The notes under the pieces are model-generated. The model saw nothing but the letters and a program-made list of their open reading frames with translations, was not told where the DNA came from and made no database searches. Made by a program: the position numbers and the translations under genes. Below, in pieces: positions 21,663 to 33,092 of a DNA stretch of 64,000 bases. Source of the DNA: Bufo bufo (Eukaryota; Chordata; Amphibia; Anura; Bufonidae); assembly GCF_905171765.1 (NCBI RefSeq), contig NC_053392.1, forward strand, positions 338,985,010 to 339,049,009, read 5' to 3'. Positions within the stretch are counted from its first letter, which is position 1, and every line of letters begins with the position of its first letter.

Positions 21663-22799
21663 AGTGCAATTTCACACAGCTTTTTCTGGGGAAAAATAAC
21701 TACAGTTGTTGTACTAGTTTTTCACACAATATTTTTTGTAAAAGCCAGATTTGGATCCAACTGGAAGGAGAAATCTAAAGGAAGGCCTTATACTTCACTT
21801 TGCTTTGGCTCAAAAAACTGCATTAAAAACTATGATGGCTGTTTTAAAAAGTGCTGTGTGTGAAACCACCCATTGGAATGGGTGCATTCATACATGCCAT
21901 TTCAATGCAGTTTTTGAGGATGGATGGGAATGATACGTCTCGCTTTAAAAAAAAATACACTAGTTTTGCCTTCAAAAATTGCACCACAATGGTGGGTAGT
22001 ACAAACTACCCTCAGGGTCCTTACATACATGAATTTACACTAGGGATTCTGTAAAACCTCCAGAATAACCTCATGCATCTTTTTAGGACACCCGCATTTT
22101 TTGCTGCACCTATTTGTGGAGTTTTTTTGGGGCATTCTTTGCAAACAATGTATTTGCCCAGAAATATTTTCCTCATATCATTTATGGCCTATAGAAAAGG
22201 TAAATAAAAAAACTGAAAAAACACCAACAGATGCTCCAGCATTCTGCATTTTAAAAAATATATAACAAAATAATAGCAAAGACAGGTGCACTCTGCGGTC
22301 TTACTATCTGACATCCACACAATTGCTACCTTGTGCAGGATGTCTATTGTGGTACTTATGGTCCGCTGCGGGCATCCTCCATTGTATGCATTTTTGCTGG
22401 GGATCGCCATTAGCAACGGGCCACAAGTGCAGGATTTGCTCCCTTATATATATGCACGACTGCATGTGGGTTTGAGCACCTCCTGCTAATCCTACGCTAG
22501 TCTTTTCAGTTTGCATTTTAAAAAAAGAAGCCAGAAAGACAAGAAATGGCACCTAATTAACAAAAATGCCAGTAGCAAAAGAAAAAAAACAAACAAACAA
22601 ACACATGTTCTGCATTTCATATTTCCTATACACCTACAGAAAATCTGGAGTTGGTAATATTACTGCAAAAAAAAAAAGAAAAAAGACACTAAAACAGCAA
22701 AAGTGCAAAAAAACACCACAAAAAACCTCTCTATGAAAGCACCCTTAGGGTAGTTTCATAAAATATTTAATAGCGGTGTACCATTTTTGCAGCATTTTT
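21663..22799. other. AT-rich interspersed sequence, MITE-like remnants
   Basis: Fragments such as 'gtgcaatttcacacagc' (21664), 'gctgtgtgtgaaacc' (21853) and 'ctatgaaagcaccctta' (22731) look like degenerate ends of the TTA-flanked MITEs found elsewhere here. I cannot define whole elements, and there is no coding homology. Confidence 0.35.
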
Positions 22800-23044
22800 A
22801 TATGGGGATAGATACAATACAAAACGGTAGTCCGTGTATACCCCAACAAAATGATAGCAGCAGTCCAGATAAAAGGAGCCGGTCCGCTCTCCTGTATATA
22901 GTATTAAAAGAAATCGATTCTGGTCCGCGCTTCTCCCAGCAGAAAGTAGCCACTTGTGCAACACAGCGTCTGTGTGCACAAGTGGCTACTTTCTGCTGGG
23001 AGAAGCGCGGACCAGAATCGATTTCTTTTAATATGGGGATAGAT
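22800..23044. mobile_element. 217-bp insertion with perfect 59-bp hairpin and 14-bp TSD
   Basis: The insertion 22814-23030 is flanked by a perfect 14-bp duplication ATATGGGGATAGAT (22800-22813, 23031-23044). Within it, 22902-22960 is exactly complementary to 22975-23033. The intervening 14 nt add another 5-bp stem (CACAG/CTGTG). A 14-bp duplication points to target-primed retrotransposition, and a self-inverted 5' end is a habit of Penelope-like elements. There is no coding sequence, and the family is not proven. Confidence 0.75.
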
Positions 23045-23960
23045 GTCACATTTTTTTGCATTGTGCAGCTACACACCAGGGAATGGTGGGAGTGGTTATC
23101 ATGGCCCGAAAGGTGTATTTGGAACTTACAGGTCACAGTGATGATCTCCCCCTCTGGGGCGAAGCAGTGTCAGGAGAGCGCACCCTTCCTTTCCATGGGG
23201 CACTCTCTGGAGTTGAAGCTCCTGCCTAGTGGTAGTTGGAGTGTCCTTGATGTTAGGTGTTTAGGTGCAAGGCAGAAGAGCAGGTGTAATGGCTATATCA
23301 ATAAATAAGACTCTCTTTATTAAAGTACAGAATGGGCATAGTAGTACATCTGGCAGTACAAAGGCACAGTTACAAAGCATATAACACAGTTCACTCCTTC
23401 CCCAATAGCAACATATGAACAGCAGCAATAATGAGGGTTGTGGTATTCCTTCTCTTTGTCTCTCTCTAAAGTCTCTCTGAAGAACTATAGGCATGCAATG
23501 AGGTTCTTATTGAATGTTTCTGCAATTCCAAGGCTAAGGGGTGCAGATATAGGGTATGGTTGGCCAAAGCATCTCAAAGTGTGGAAAGGTGCATTAATAA
23601 TGTTCCCTCTCACGGCAGCAAAGTCTCTCGGCCATAAACGTGCGCAATACCTTGCTGTCTGACTCCAATACATGACCTTGAGGTCCTATATCTTCTAATT
23701 TCCTTCTCTCTGGAGCCCTTTGATGAAAATTGCCTCCTTGGCTATAAAGTCTCAGAGATGGGGATTTGCTTAACTTAGGTCTAGCTCTGAGGAGCTTACA
23801 CTTGTATGTCTTTACTGTAGCAGAGCCAGAACTCACCTGCACAGATAACTAACAAGAGAGCAGACCCAGGTCCATCTCCCTGCAACGTAACACAGTGAGC
23901 CAAGATGTTAACTATTTATTGTCCATACATAGCCGTTATCTCAACAATATAACATTACAA
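23045..23960 (-). repeat. Candidate solo LTR, minus strand
   Basis: Read on the minus strand this roughly 900-bp stretch begins near 'tgttatattgttgag' (23955) and contains 'aataaagagagtc' (a polyadenylation signal, about 23321-23309). It has the mixed, non-coding look of an LTR. I find no second copy, no clear primer-binding site and no target duplication. Confidence 0.4.
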
Positions 23961-25190
23961 TTCACCCTTTGCAGTAACCCTTCTGGGGTACTGCAATTGC
24001 ATTTTTACCCATTGTAAAAATATAACAATGGGGGGTTGCATTTTGCATTTTTCACCATTTATTCCAGTTTTAATAAGTGGGCATGGTTACCTGCTTACCA
24101 GCTGATTCTATCTGTCACATTAAAATTGGAAAAACTCTTCTAAAAATATCACTTTATGTCACAAATAAACATACAATGCGTTTAGAAAGTCTTCCGACCC
24201 TTTCACTTTTTTCAAAATTTCAATTGGCTTCAATATAAACAATGCGACCATATGCACATGGTTGCATTATTTTCGGCTGCTGATTTCATATCTACTTGAG
24301 AAGCAGTATGTTACTTTATTTCAAGTGGATTTTAGCTGTGTTTTCCATTTAAGTCAATGGGGAAGGGCTATAATAGCAAGTGGTGTTTTTGGTGGTGCTT
24401 CTGCCTCCAAATATGCGCTGTTCACAGACACACATAAGCCTACTGGTGTGCTACTGTTTAATGTCAGACAGATTTTGTCCGTGTGAACCTAGCTTGAGAG
24501 TGTAGTCAGAACATATCGATGTAAGTAGACACACCTAAACATTACTAAACATACAACAAATATAGACTAAGACAAAGCAGAAAACATTAATAAGAAAAAA
24601 TTGAATTAAAAAAATATTATTATTACTATTAAAAAATATAGACTAAGACAAAGCAGAAAACATTAATAAGAAAAAATTGAATTAAAAAAATATATTATTA
24701 TTTATTACTATAAAAAAAATAGCCCCTGGAAATGTCACAAACGTACCTGTCTGGGCTCTAGCGGCAAGATTTCCAGCTTCGGCCCGACTCTGCCGGGAGA
24801 GAGACACTGGTAAGCCACACCCCCTGGTAAAATGACAGCATCATTAGCAACAGGATGCAATGCTCTTTCTCCCCACAGTGGGTGTGTGATGGAGGGGACT
24901 AGCAGTCGGCTCATTGCTCTGCTGATCTATTCTTGTGTGATGACCTATCAGGTTCTGGTACTCAGTCCTTTATTCTTTATAAAAAAACAGATACAAACAA
25001 TAGGGCTGGGGCAGGTATTATGTTTCTTGTCTGGTTCTGACTTTAGCTTGGCTATTTGACTACCTCCTGTCTTGCAATTTGGTAATGTATTGTCCGCTTG
25101 GTTCCGACCCATTTCCATAGGACTCCGTCTCTGTGTTGTTCTGTCTTTGTGTGTGTATGTCTTGCACTTTAGCAGAGTAGGCAACGTTGA
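23961..25190. other. AT-rich sequence with a roughly 80-bp tandem duplication
   Basis: At 24557-24635 and 24636-24712 the sequence 'atatagactaagacaaagc' and about 50 following bases are repeated, then diverge within 'atta' and 'tatt' simple repeats. The rest (24740-25190) shows no recognisable feature. Confidence 0.5.
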
Positions 25191-25191
25191 C

Positions 25192-26478
25192 CAGTTGACT
25201 ATTCACAAAAAGTTAGGGATATATGTCTTTCAGGTGAAATTTATGGAAAACGTAAAAAGTTCACGCTACAGTAATATTAAATCATGAAAGTCGGGCATTT
25301 AAGTAGAAGAGTGCAATGGTGATTTTCCTCATCTCAAACTATTTATTGAAGCAAAAGCCAACAACAGTGGTGGGTATACCCCCACAAATGTCAATGTCTC
25401 TTGTAACTTGTCATGTGGCCTTGAGCATCAATTACAGCTTTACAACAACATCTCATACTGTTCACAAGTCGACTTATTGTCTGCTGAGACATGGCATCTC
25501 ACTCTTGAAGCGCGGCCTTCAGGTCATTGAGGTTCTGTGGTACAAAGTTATGAGCCTCTACATGGCGATTAAGCTAATCCCATAGGTTTTCAAGGGGATT
25601 CAGGTCTGGAGAAAGTGCAGGCCACTCCATTTGAGGTACCCCAGTCTTTAGCAGCCGTTCTCTAATGATGTGACCTTGAAGAGCTGGCGCATTGTCGTCA
25701 ATGAAGATTAAATTAGGCATGTGTTGTTAATGCAGAGGCACAATGACTGGATTAATGATGTCATTCAAGTAGCATGGGCTTGTCACTGTACCATTCACAA
25801 AGTGTAGGGCAGTTCTGTATTGACTAGACACACCTGCCCAATTTGTAACACCACTACCACCAAAGGCAAACAGTGGATGATGTATAGTGCTCTCCTTGAC
25901 ATCTCCAACATTATTGGGAACCGTAATTTCTGCTCAGCGTGAATCGACTTTCATCAGTGAAAAGCACTGAGGCCCACTGGTCCCTTCTCCAGCGTAGATA
26001 CTCCCTGGTCCTTGCAGGTCTTCTAGCACGCAGACCACACTGATGTAAATGGTTTTGAATAGTCTGATATTACACTTGGGTGCCTCCCACCTCCCTTAAA
26101 TGTGCCTGGAGTTAGTTATATGGCATTCATCATCCTGTTCTGCAGGTCATTGTTCACAATGAAGTGGTTATTAGTGTGGGATGTGGCCAAAGGACATCCA
26201 CTTCTATGCCTTTCTTTGACTCTTCCAGTCTCTCTGTTGCAACCTGCTGAAGACACTCTGTGGCACTCTAAGCTCAGTGGCAACTTCTGTCTGAGAACAT
26301 CCTGCTTGAAGCCTCACAATGGAGAGGTATTGTTGATCAATTGTTAGGTGTCGTCTTGGTCTCATGATGTTCACATTTTGACATCATGATGAGGAGGACT
26401 GTTTAAATACCAATTCAAATTGAACCAGGAAATGTATTGGGCGATTCATGGATCATACACCTGTTGTGAATTTTATCA
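25192..26478 (-). pseudogene. Tc1/mariner-like transposon, heavily decayed
   Basis: The left end 'cagttgactattcacaaaaag' (25192) and 'ttagggatat' resemble Tc1-type termini. On the minus strand, degenerate transposase runs from about 26370 to 25390. An N-terminal segment begins with an ATG near 26370 ('gagaccaagacg'). Near 25620-25580 the text reads like 'SPDLNP(L)..' of the DDE domain, in a broken frame. Many stops and frameshifts are present. The right terminal repeat has been cut or hidden by the TTAA element at 26479. Confidence 0.65.
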
Positions 26479-27170
26479 TTAAAGGGACACCGTCACCTGG
26501 ATTTTACTTACTGAGCTAATAACATCACCACATCAGTCTCCACGATTTACATAAAAATATACTACCGTAGTAATACTGCCCTGTGTCTTTTATTTTGTCT
26601 ATAAAATTATTAATATGCAAAGTACCTCAATAAGGAGCTCAAGGGGACGTCCCTCCGGCAGTTGGGGCCCAGCCGTGCCCATTACTTCGGAGCCCAGCAC
26701 CGCCCCACTGCTAATTTATTCACTCCTCTTCGCCGACCTAATATTTGTGTAGCACCCGTAATCCCGCACATGCGCCCTGGATACACATGTGAGCGCCTGC
26801 GCTGTGTCCTGTCATTGGCCTCACAGAAGTCATTGTGCATGCGCCAGCTTCGCCGCTCCTGCTTCTCCGTCCTCCACCCACCCGGCAAGTCGCGCTGCTT
26901 CCTATCCAGAGTGCATGCGCAGGATTACAGGCACTGCACAAACATTACGTCGGCGAAGAGGAGTGAATAAATTAGCAGTGGGGCAGTGCTGGGCTCCGAA
27001 GTAATGGGCGCGGCTGGGCTCCAACTGCCGGAGGGACGTTCCCTTTTTTTTTTGACAAAATAAAAGACACAGGGCAGTAATAATAGTATATTTTAATATA
27101 CATTGTGGAGACTGATGTGGTGATGTTATTAGCTCAGTAAGTAAAATCCAGGTGACAGTGTCCCTTTTAA
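26479..27170. mobile_element. Long foldback MITE with TTAA target duplication
   Basis: Outer ends read AGGGACACCGTCACCTGG (from 26483) and the inverse (to 27166), flanked by TTAA on both sides (26479-26482, 27167-27170). The inverted arms extend roughly 300 bp each, including 'tgaataaattagcag' and 'ggaacgt/acgtccctccgg' segments, meeting in a GC-rich centre near 26830. A TTAA duplication fits Kolobok or piggyBac superfamilies, and the end sequence is closer to what I know of Kolobok MITEs. There is no coding sequence. Confidence 0.8.
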
Positions 27171-27670
27171 GCTCTTTGTTAGACATCAGCAGTGAATGCA
27201 GGAATTGTGTGTACACAGTATACTATCAATACCTATAACAAGCAATTCAAATGGAATAGGGTTTAAGTTTTTAACAAGCGCTAATTTGTACCATACGTAT
27301 ATAGTTTTTAAGAAGGAATAATAAAGTAGTTGCTTTTAACAGCTTATCAGTGGAAGGGTGCTGTACCTATGAGGAGGGATGCTTCTTTGGTTTGGTTCAT
27401 CGTTATTAACTATGTGCATTACCCATGTAATAACAATTCTGGAGCATCTATTCTTGTTACTCTAAGATGTGCCATTCCTTTATTATTTCAGCTAGAAATG
27501 TATAAATGAATTGCCAGCACTTTGTGACAAAGGTGCATCTGGGTGTTACCAGTTTAGGTTGTGTCCCTACAGAGTCTGACATTATCAAATCAGTGCTGTC
27601 AGATTGTGCAGGGGCACACCACCAACTGCTGGCAATTCATTCATAAACTTCTTGCATGAATAATAGAGGC
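27171..27670. other. No feature recognised
   Basis: AT-rich sequence without recognisable coding or terminal-repeat structure. Confidence 0.35.
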
Positions 27671-28060
27671 TTAGGCCCCTTTCACACGGGAAAATTTTCC
27701 GCGCGGGTGCAATGCGTGAGTTGAACGCATTGCACCCGCACTGCATCCGGACCCATTCATTTCTATGGGGCTGTTCACATGAGCAGTGATTTTCACGCAT
27801 CACTTGTGCGTTGCGTGAAAATCGCAGCATGTTCTATTTTGTGTGTTTTTCACGCAACGCAAGCCCCATAGAAGTGAATGGGGCTGCGTGAAAATCGCAA
27901 GCATCCGCAAGCAAGTGCGGATGCTGTGCGATTTTCACGCACGGTTGCTAGGAGACGATCGGGATGGGGACCCGATATTTATTATTTTCCCTTATAACAT
28001 GGTTATAAGGGAACATAATAGCATTCTGAATACAGAATGCAAAGTACAGTAGGGCTGGAG
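27671..28060. repeat. Harbinger-like MITE, left part
   Basis: Starts TTA-GGCCCCTTTCACACGGG (27671) and contains inverted 'tgcgtgaaaatcgca' blocks (27812 and 27883) around 'tctatggggc' and 'gccccataga'. It matches the element at 28991-29385. The right end was not identified; about 27990-28060 may be a neighbouring MITE. Confidence 0.6.
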
Positions 28061-28079
28061 GGGTTAAAAAAAATTAAAA

Positions 28080-28980
28080 ATAAAAATGTAACTCACCTTA
28101 ATCTACTTGTTCGCGCAGCCGGCATCTCTTCTGTCTTCATCTGTGAGCAATAGGACCTTTGATGACGTTGCAGTAAGCCGGATTGGGACAGATTCACACT
28201 GTCGCAAAATTAATGGTTTTTAGTTTGTGACGCCAATTGCAATGTGCGCAGGTTATAGTCTCAGGATGTTATAGCTCACGTACCAGGTGAGGAATGCCAG
28301 AGGGGGATAATGTCTCTGTATAGCAGATATGGTAGTGTCAATGGTGTCTCCTACCTTGGTACGGCTGGACTCCTGTATCCTGGCTCACTTGCAATAAAAT
28401 TGAGTGTGGTCAGTAGGAGTAATTGAGGAATGAATGAGATCCAAACAGGTGATATGATCCAACTTGTCTTTATTTAATGGGTGCAGCATAAATCCATATG
28501 AGTACAGCAATAGTCTTTAGGTCCCAGCAGGTATTGGCAATGTATGGCAGGGGTTAATGCCTCTTCTGCTCCTATACTATATGCCTGGAGAATCTGGCAG
28601 GTATTTATCTTCTGCTCTGTCTTCTGCTTGATATGGGCCTGACTAGCTGAGGAGGAATTTGGCTTCTCCTGGTTTCTGGATCTGTACTCACAGCTTGGCT
28701 CACAGGGAATGCTTATTCCTGGAGGCTGGAGATGGCTGCTTTTCTTGTCAACCAGCTGAGGCTGATGGCTCAGGCTGGGAAGAGTGATCTTGGCCTCAAC
28801 CAAGACTTGATCCTGTCTTGGGATCCCTGTTTCTGGGAGCTCCTACTAACACAGCCTTCCCCTAGCCGGGGTGGCTGGTACACTCTGGATCTAACTATGG
28901 TTGGTGGTGCCTGCATAAACGACAGGATCACCGATGAACGAACGCTGTGAGATCTATAAAAGAAGGTCATTGGTGTACAC
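28080..28980 (-). repeat. Candidate LTR with primer-binding site, minus strand
   Basis: On the minus strand the stretch ends in 'ttggcgtcacaaac' (about 28236-28223), which resembles a tRNA-type primer-binding site. The same motif, TTGGCACTGGCGTCACGAAC-like, ends the LTR candidate at 46.4-47.2 kb. A 'tttatttaatggg' block near 28470 would lie in R/U5. No target duplication is seen. It is probably the 5' end of a gypsy or retrovirus-like element whose body is lost. Confidence 0.5.
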
Positions 28981-28987
28981 GCAACTT

Positions 28988-29388
28988 TTAGGCCCCTTTC
29001 ACACGAGCGAGTATTCCGAGCGGGTGCAATGCGTGATGCGAACGCATTGCGCCCGCACAGAATCCGGACCCATTCATTTCAATGGGGCTGTGTACACGTG
29101 CGTTGGTTTTCATGCATCATTTGTGCGTTGCGTGAAAATCGCAGCGTGTTCTATATTTTGCGATTTTTACGCAGCGATGGCCCCATAGAAGTGAATGGAG
29201 CTGCGTGAAAATCGCATCGCATCCGCAAGCATCAAAACGCATTGCACCCGCACGATAAAAACTGAACAACTGAACGTGATCGCAGGCAAAACTGAATGAC
29301 TTTGCCTGCGAAATTGCACATTTTTCACTGAACGCATTCGGAACGCATCTGGACCTAATCCGGACACGCTCGTCTGCAAGGGGCCTTA
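28988..29388. mobile_element. Harbinger-like MITE, 395 bp, TTA-flanked
   Basis: 28991-29385. The left end is GGCCCCTTTCACACGAGCG and the right end is the inverse of GGCCCCTTGCAGACGAGCG. It is flanked by TTA at 28988-28990 and 29386-29388. The interior has paired 'gcaatgcgt' and 'acgcattg' words. Confidence 0.85.
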
Positions 29389-29858
29389 GGCTACTTTCAC
29401 ACTAGCGTTTTGGCTTTACGTTTGTGAGATCCGTTCAGGGCTCTCAAAAGCGGTCCAAAACGGATCAGTTTTGCCCTAATGCATTCTGAATGGAAAAGGA
29501 TCCGCTCAGAATGCATCAGTTTGCCTCCGTTCATTCACCATTCCGCTCTGGAGGCGGACACCAAAACGCTGCGTTTTGCTTTCCGCCTGACGAAGCTGAG
29601 CCAAACTGATCCGTCCTGGCACACAATGTAAGTTAATGGGGACGGATCCGTTTTCTCTGACACAATCTGGCACAATAGAAAACTGATCAGTCCCCCATTG
29701 ACTTTCAATTGTGTTTAAGAGGGATCCGTCATGGCTATAGAAAACATAATACAACGGACCTGTTTATGACGGATGCATGCGGTTGTATTATTGTAATGGA
29801 AGCGTCTTTGCAGATCAATGACGGATCCGCAAAAAACGCTAGTGTGAAAGTAGCCTTA
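29386..29858. mobile_element. Harbinger-like MITE, 467 bp, shares a TTA with its neighbour
   Basis: 29389-29855. Ends are GGCTACTTTCACACTAGCG and its inverse, flanked by TTA at 29386-29388 and 29856-29858. It matches each half of the dimer at 10962-11870. The left TTA is also the right TTA of the preceding element, so one MITE inserted into the duplication of the other. Confidence 0.88.
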
Positions 29859-30820
29859 TACTGCTGAGGGCTTGCCTTTGGACTGTGCTTCCCACACAGT
29901 GCCACTGCCAAATGCTGCATTACCAGATACATATAACACAGGGGATAAAAGGCGCCACTGCCGAGTTCGATTCCTGATAACGAATGCTCCAGATAGTCAA
30001 AAGTCCATTTGTCCTAACTTGTGCCATCGCGAACATTTTTGCAGTGTTTTTAACTGTATTATGAAATGTACTTTATACTGTATAATGTATTTTTTTAATT
30101 TAGCCATTGTCTTTTTTTATTGCTTTGGGCATATTTTAAAAAAAGCAGAATGCTGTAGTTATGCCGGTTTTCTGATGCCCCCAAAATGTGCAGAAAGCAT
30201 GTGGGGTTTTTTTCCTGACAAAAACCATGATTTTAAACAGGTGTACTTTGGGTAGCTTTTTCTTAAAAATACATTTTGTCGTGGATTTTTTCAGGGTTTT
30301 TATCCATACCTAGAGTATGCTGCATTTTGGAAAAAAACATGATTGACCTAAAAAGCGCACAAAATTAGTAGCGATTCCTTATTCTCATACTGTGAAGGAG
30401 ATCACTGCATGTAAATGCAGCTTTCTCCTTCACTGAACGAGCAGCTGACTGTCCAGAAGGAACGCTTCCTTCCCGACAATCGGCTGCTCCTCGGCCAGTG
30501 TAAACCCACCTTTAGGCTTCATTCACACATTTGTTGTTTTGGTATTCTGCATCAGTATATGCAAGCCCAAATCAGGATTTGGACCAAAACACAGAAGTGG
30601 AAGAAATCTCTCTGTTATACTTTTTCACTGTTTATTTTACGCTCCAGGTTATGGATTAAAGGGGTTGACTTTACTATAAATACAGTGCATTAAATATACA
30701 TTGTAGCAGTTTAAAAAATAACATTGTGGCAGGCGCTGCACTATTAAGTTAGAACAGCCAATAAGAGAACTCCAGCATTATACATATAATATACTGGGGT
30801 CTAGTGTACAATACTATAAC
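29859..30820. other. No gene; short MITE-like ends only
   Basis: The ORFs at 29872-30255 and 30415-30693 (+) show no motif. 'ttaggcttcattcacac' (30513) and 'ttaaaggggttgac' (30656) look like isolated MITE ends. Confidence 0.35.
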
Positions 30821-31530
30821 CAAAAAAAAGCCAACCAATAACCCCGAAAAAATAGAAAAACACTCATAGAAAATATATGCAGTTTTATTAATACATAAAG
30901 TATACACAAAAATAACAAAAGGCACACGGTCATGGGAAGGCGGGGAACCACGTGTAACGAAGAGATAATCCCACCCTCACATGTACCACTTCGAAGCCTT
31001 TTCCTTGCGAAACGCGCGTCGAGGTATGGCTTTGCCCAGACATCCGGTGCTTCCACACACTATGGGTAATTGATACATTATGTAACAGTGATTATTGTAA
31101 TGTGCCTACCTCTGCCGTGTCTTTGCTTTGATTTTTACCTGTACAGCTGTGACCAGACCACTTGCCTTTGGTAATTGGTTGTTGGCCACTGTTTTTCATA
31201 TGTTATTCTGACACGGCACTGGGGGTAGTAGATACCATTTATCTCCATCCATTTGGGCTTGTATCTAGTTATATGGTATGTACGGACATCTACTATTGGG
31301 CCCCTAGAGTGTGGTTGATTATTTCCGGATTTTCTGGTCTGTCTCCCTGTTTGGGCCGTACATGTGAGGGTGGGATTATCTCCCCGTTACAGGGGGTTCC
31401 CCGCCTTCCCATGACTGTGTGCCCTTTGTTATTTTTGTGTATACTTTATGTATTAATAAAACTGAATATATTTTATATGAGTGTTTTTCTATTTTTTCGG
31501 GGTTATTGGTTGGCTTTTTTTTTTTTTGCA
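30821..31530. mobile_element. Foldback, probable Penelope-like long terminal segment
   Basis: An arm at about 30821-30985 is inverted at about 31350-31530 ('aaccccgaaaaaatagaaaa' against its complement, and 'gggaaggcggggaacc' against 'ggttccccgcc'). The asymmetric centre contains 'cttgcgaaacgcgcgtcgagg' (about 30999-31024), which resembles the GAAAC side of hammerhead-type motifs in amphibian repeats. An inverted partial copy at one end is typical of Penelope-like elements, but no RT or GIY-YIG coding remains. Confidence 0.55.
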
Positions 31531-31559
31531 GCACTATTAAGTGCCTTTTGCGCTGTGGC

Positions 31560-32200
31560 ATTAGAATAATTCTGATATATCTGACTTTAGTCTAACCAGA
31601 CTCTATTACTCTGTAATTTCTCTAGCGCCGTTCTACGGAAACAGTAGGTTTAAAGAGCACACCAAATGCTTGAAATAACTTCTTTATTAACTTCAACTTT
31701 TCTTCATATATAACACTGCTGCCTCCACAGCAGATAGTCCATGTATATAACACGTGTTGAAAAGATATCACAAAATGCCGGTATGCATAAGATGGTGGTT
31801 CAACTGTTCAATCTTGTCATTCAACATAAAATGGTGGATATCTTTTTCTCTTCAGTATCTGTACTCTCACTTTAAGTTATTTAAGCACTTTATGATCTCA
31901 CTGAGAGGTATATCTGAGGTCTAACTAATAGTTCACTTGCTGAATTTGGTCGCAATTTGCAGTATGCAGTTAGCAGTAACTATTTTCAGATTGGTGGAGT
32001 ATGATTTGGTATGGTTGTATGCAATTTGGATTACAATATGGAATTTGAATTTGGATTGTGAACTTTGTAGTTTGCAATTGGTGGAACTGTAAGTAAACAC
32101 ACATATAACTGGTTCAGTATACAGTTCTAATCACTATATTAACAGTAGAAACATTATATAACTGTTTTAAATACCTATTTTGGCCTCTCTGCTTCCATAC
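31560..32200 (-). repeat. Possible LTR fragment
   Basis: On the minus strand it contains 'gttaataaagaagtt' (about 31694-31680), a polyadenylation-like signal. The region upstream is AT-rich and non-coding. No copy or boundary is visible. Confidence 0.25.
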
Positions 32201-32740
32201 AACGCAACTCTTAGTGGAGTGAATGTCTGTTCAGCTTCTCTCCTCTGGTGTAATGATTCTAGCAGCTCCTGGAAAATGGAATGCACACGGAGTAACTTCA
32301 GTTTTTTTTGCAGACCCATCGAAGTGAATGGTTACGCATATGGTCCATATAAAAAAACGGAACGGACATGGAAAGAAAATACGTTCGTATGCATGAGCCA
32401 TAACTGTCCATTCTGCATCCTGGCCGATATATTCTAGGCCACACAGAATAAATCTAATACTGCCCTTGCAATGATATATCGTCAGTGGCGTAGCTAAAGG
32501 CTCATGGGCCCTGGTGCAAGAGTTCAGCTTGGGCTCCCCCTTCACTCAGCGCTGGTGCACCTAGCTTTTCTGCTGCCCGAGGAAAAAAAAAAAAAAAAAA
32601 CGCCCCCCCATGCCAAATTATCAACCTAACCACTCCTTTCCAGTCCTACTGTTAAAGGGGTTGTCCTCTTTTTACTACTGATAACCTATCCTCAGGATAG
32701 CATAATCCAAAAATAGAGGAAGGACAGCACCACTTACTAC
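32201..32740. repeat. Cluster of MITE and hAT end fragments
   Basis: 32270-32410 matches part of the Harbinger-like MITE at 34450-34627 ('gaaaatggaatgcacacgg', 'gtgaatggttacg'). 'cagtggcgtagctaaagg' (32483) resembles a hAT left end, and 'ctggtgcacctagcttttctgctgc' (32553) matches the inverted right end of hAT copy A. A TTAA-type end occurs at 32652-32700. None of these can be closed as a whole element. Confidence 0.5.
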
Positions 32741-33092
32741 AAATTCTTTGGGAGTCCAAATTTAAGCGGCGGTGCTCGCGATGTCAGGCCCCAGCCTGAA
32801 GGGCTCCTTAAATGCCAGGAAAGACTTCAGAAAAATCGCAGCACTCCCAATCTTGAATCAAATCCTTCTCTTTATTAGCACAGAAAAAAAGCGATGTTTT
32901 GACACAGCAGGCTTGAAAAAGACCTGCTGTGTCGAAACGTCGCTTTTTTTGGTGCTAATAAAGAGAAGGATTTGATTCAAGATTGGGAGTGCTGAGATTT
33001 TTCTGAAGTCTTTCCTGGCATTTAAGGGGCCCTTCAGGCTGGGGCCTGACATCGCGAGCACCGCCGCTTAAATTTGGACTCACAAAGAATTT
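32741..33092. mobile_element. 352-bp snap-back element with hammerhead-like centre
   Basis: An outer arm from 32741 ('aaattctttgggagtcc') is inverted to 33092. Complementarity continues with few mismatches for about 170 bp to a loop near 32911-32923 ('gcttgaaaaagac'). The inner part 'ctgctgtgtcgaaacgtcgc' keeps the GAAAC hallmark seen in amphibian hammerhead repeats, while CTGATGA is degraded to CTTGAAA. 'aataaagagaagg' occurs on both arms. Confidence 0.75.

Noticed and set aside
22787..23308. 173-aa ORF across the 59-bp hairpin, and its antisense partner
   Set aside because: Both are open because the palindrome reads the same on both strands. No domain is present.
30415..30693. Possible host exon
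   Set aside because: A short ORF with no splice-site pair, codon pattern or recognisable domain, lying among MITE fragments.
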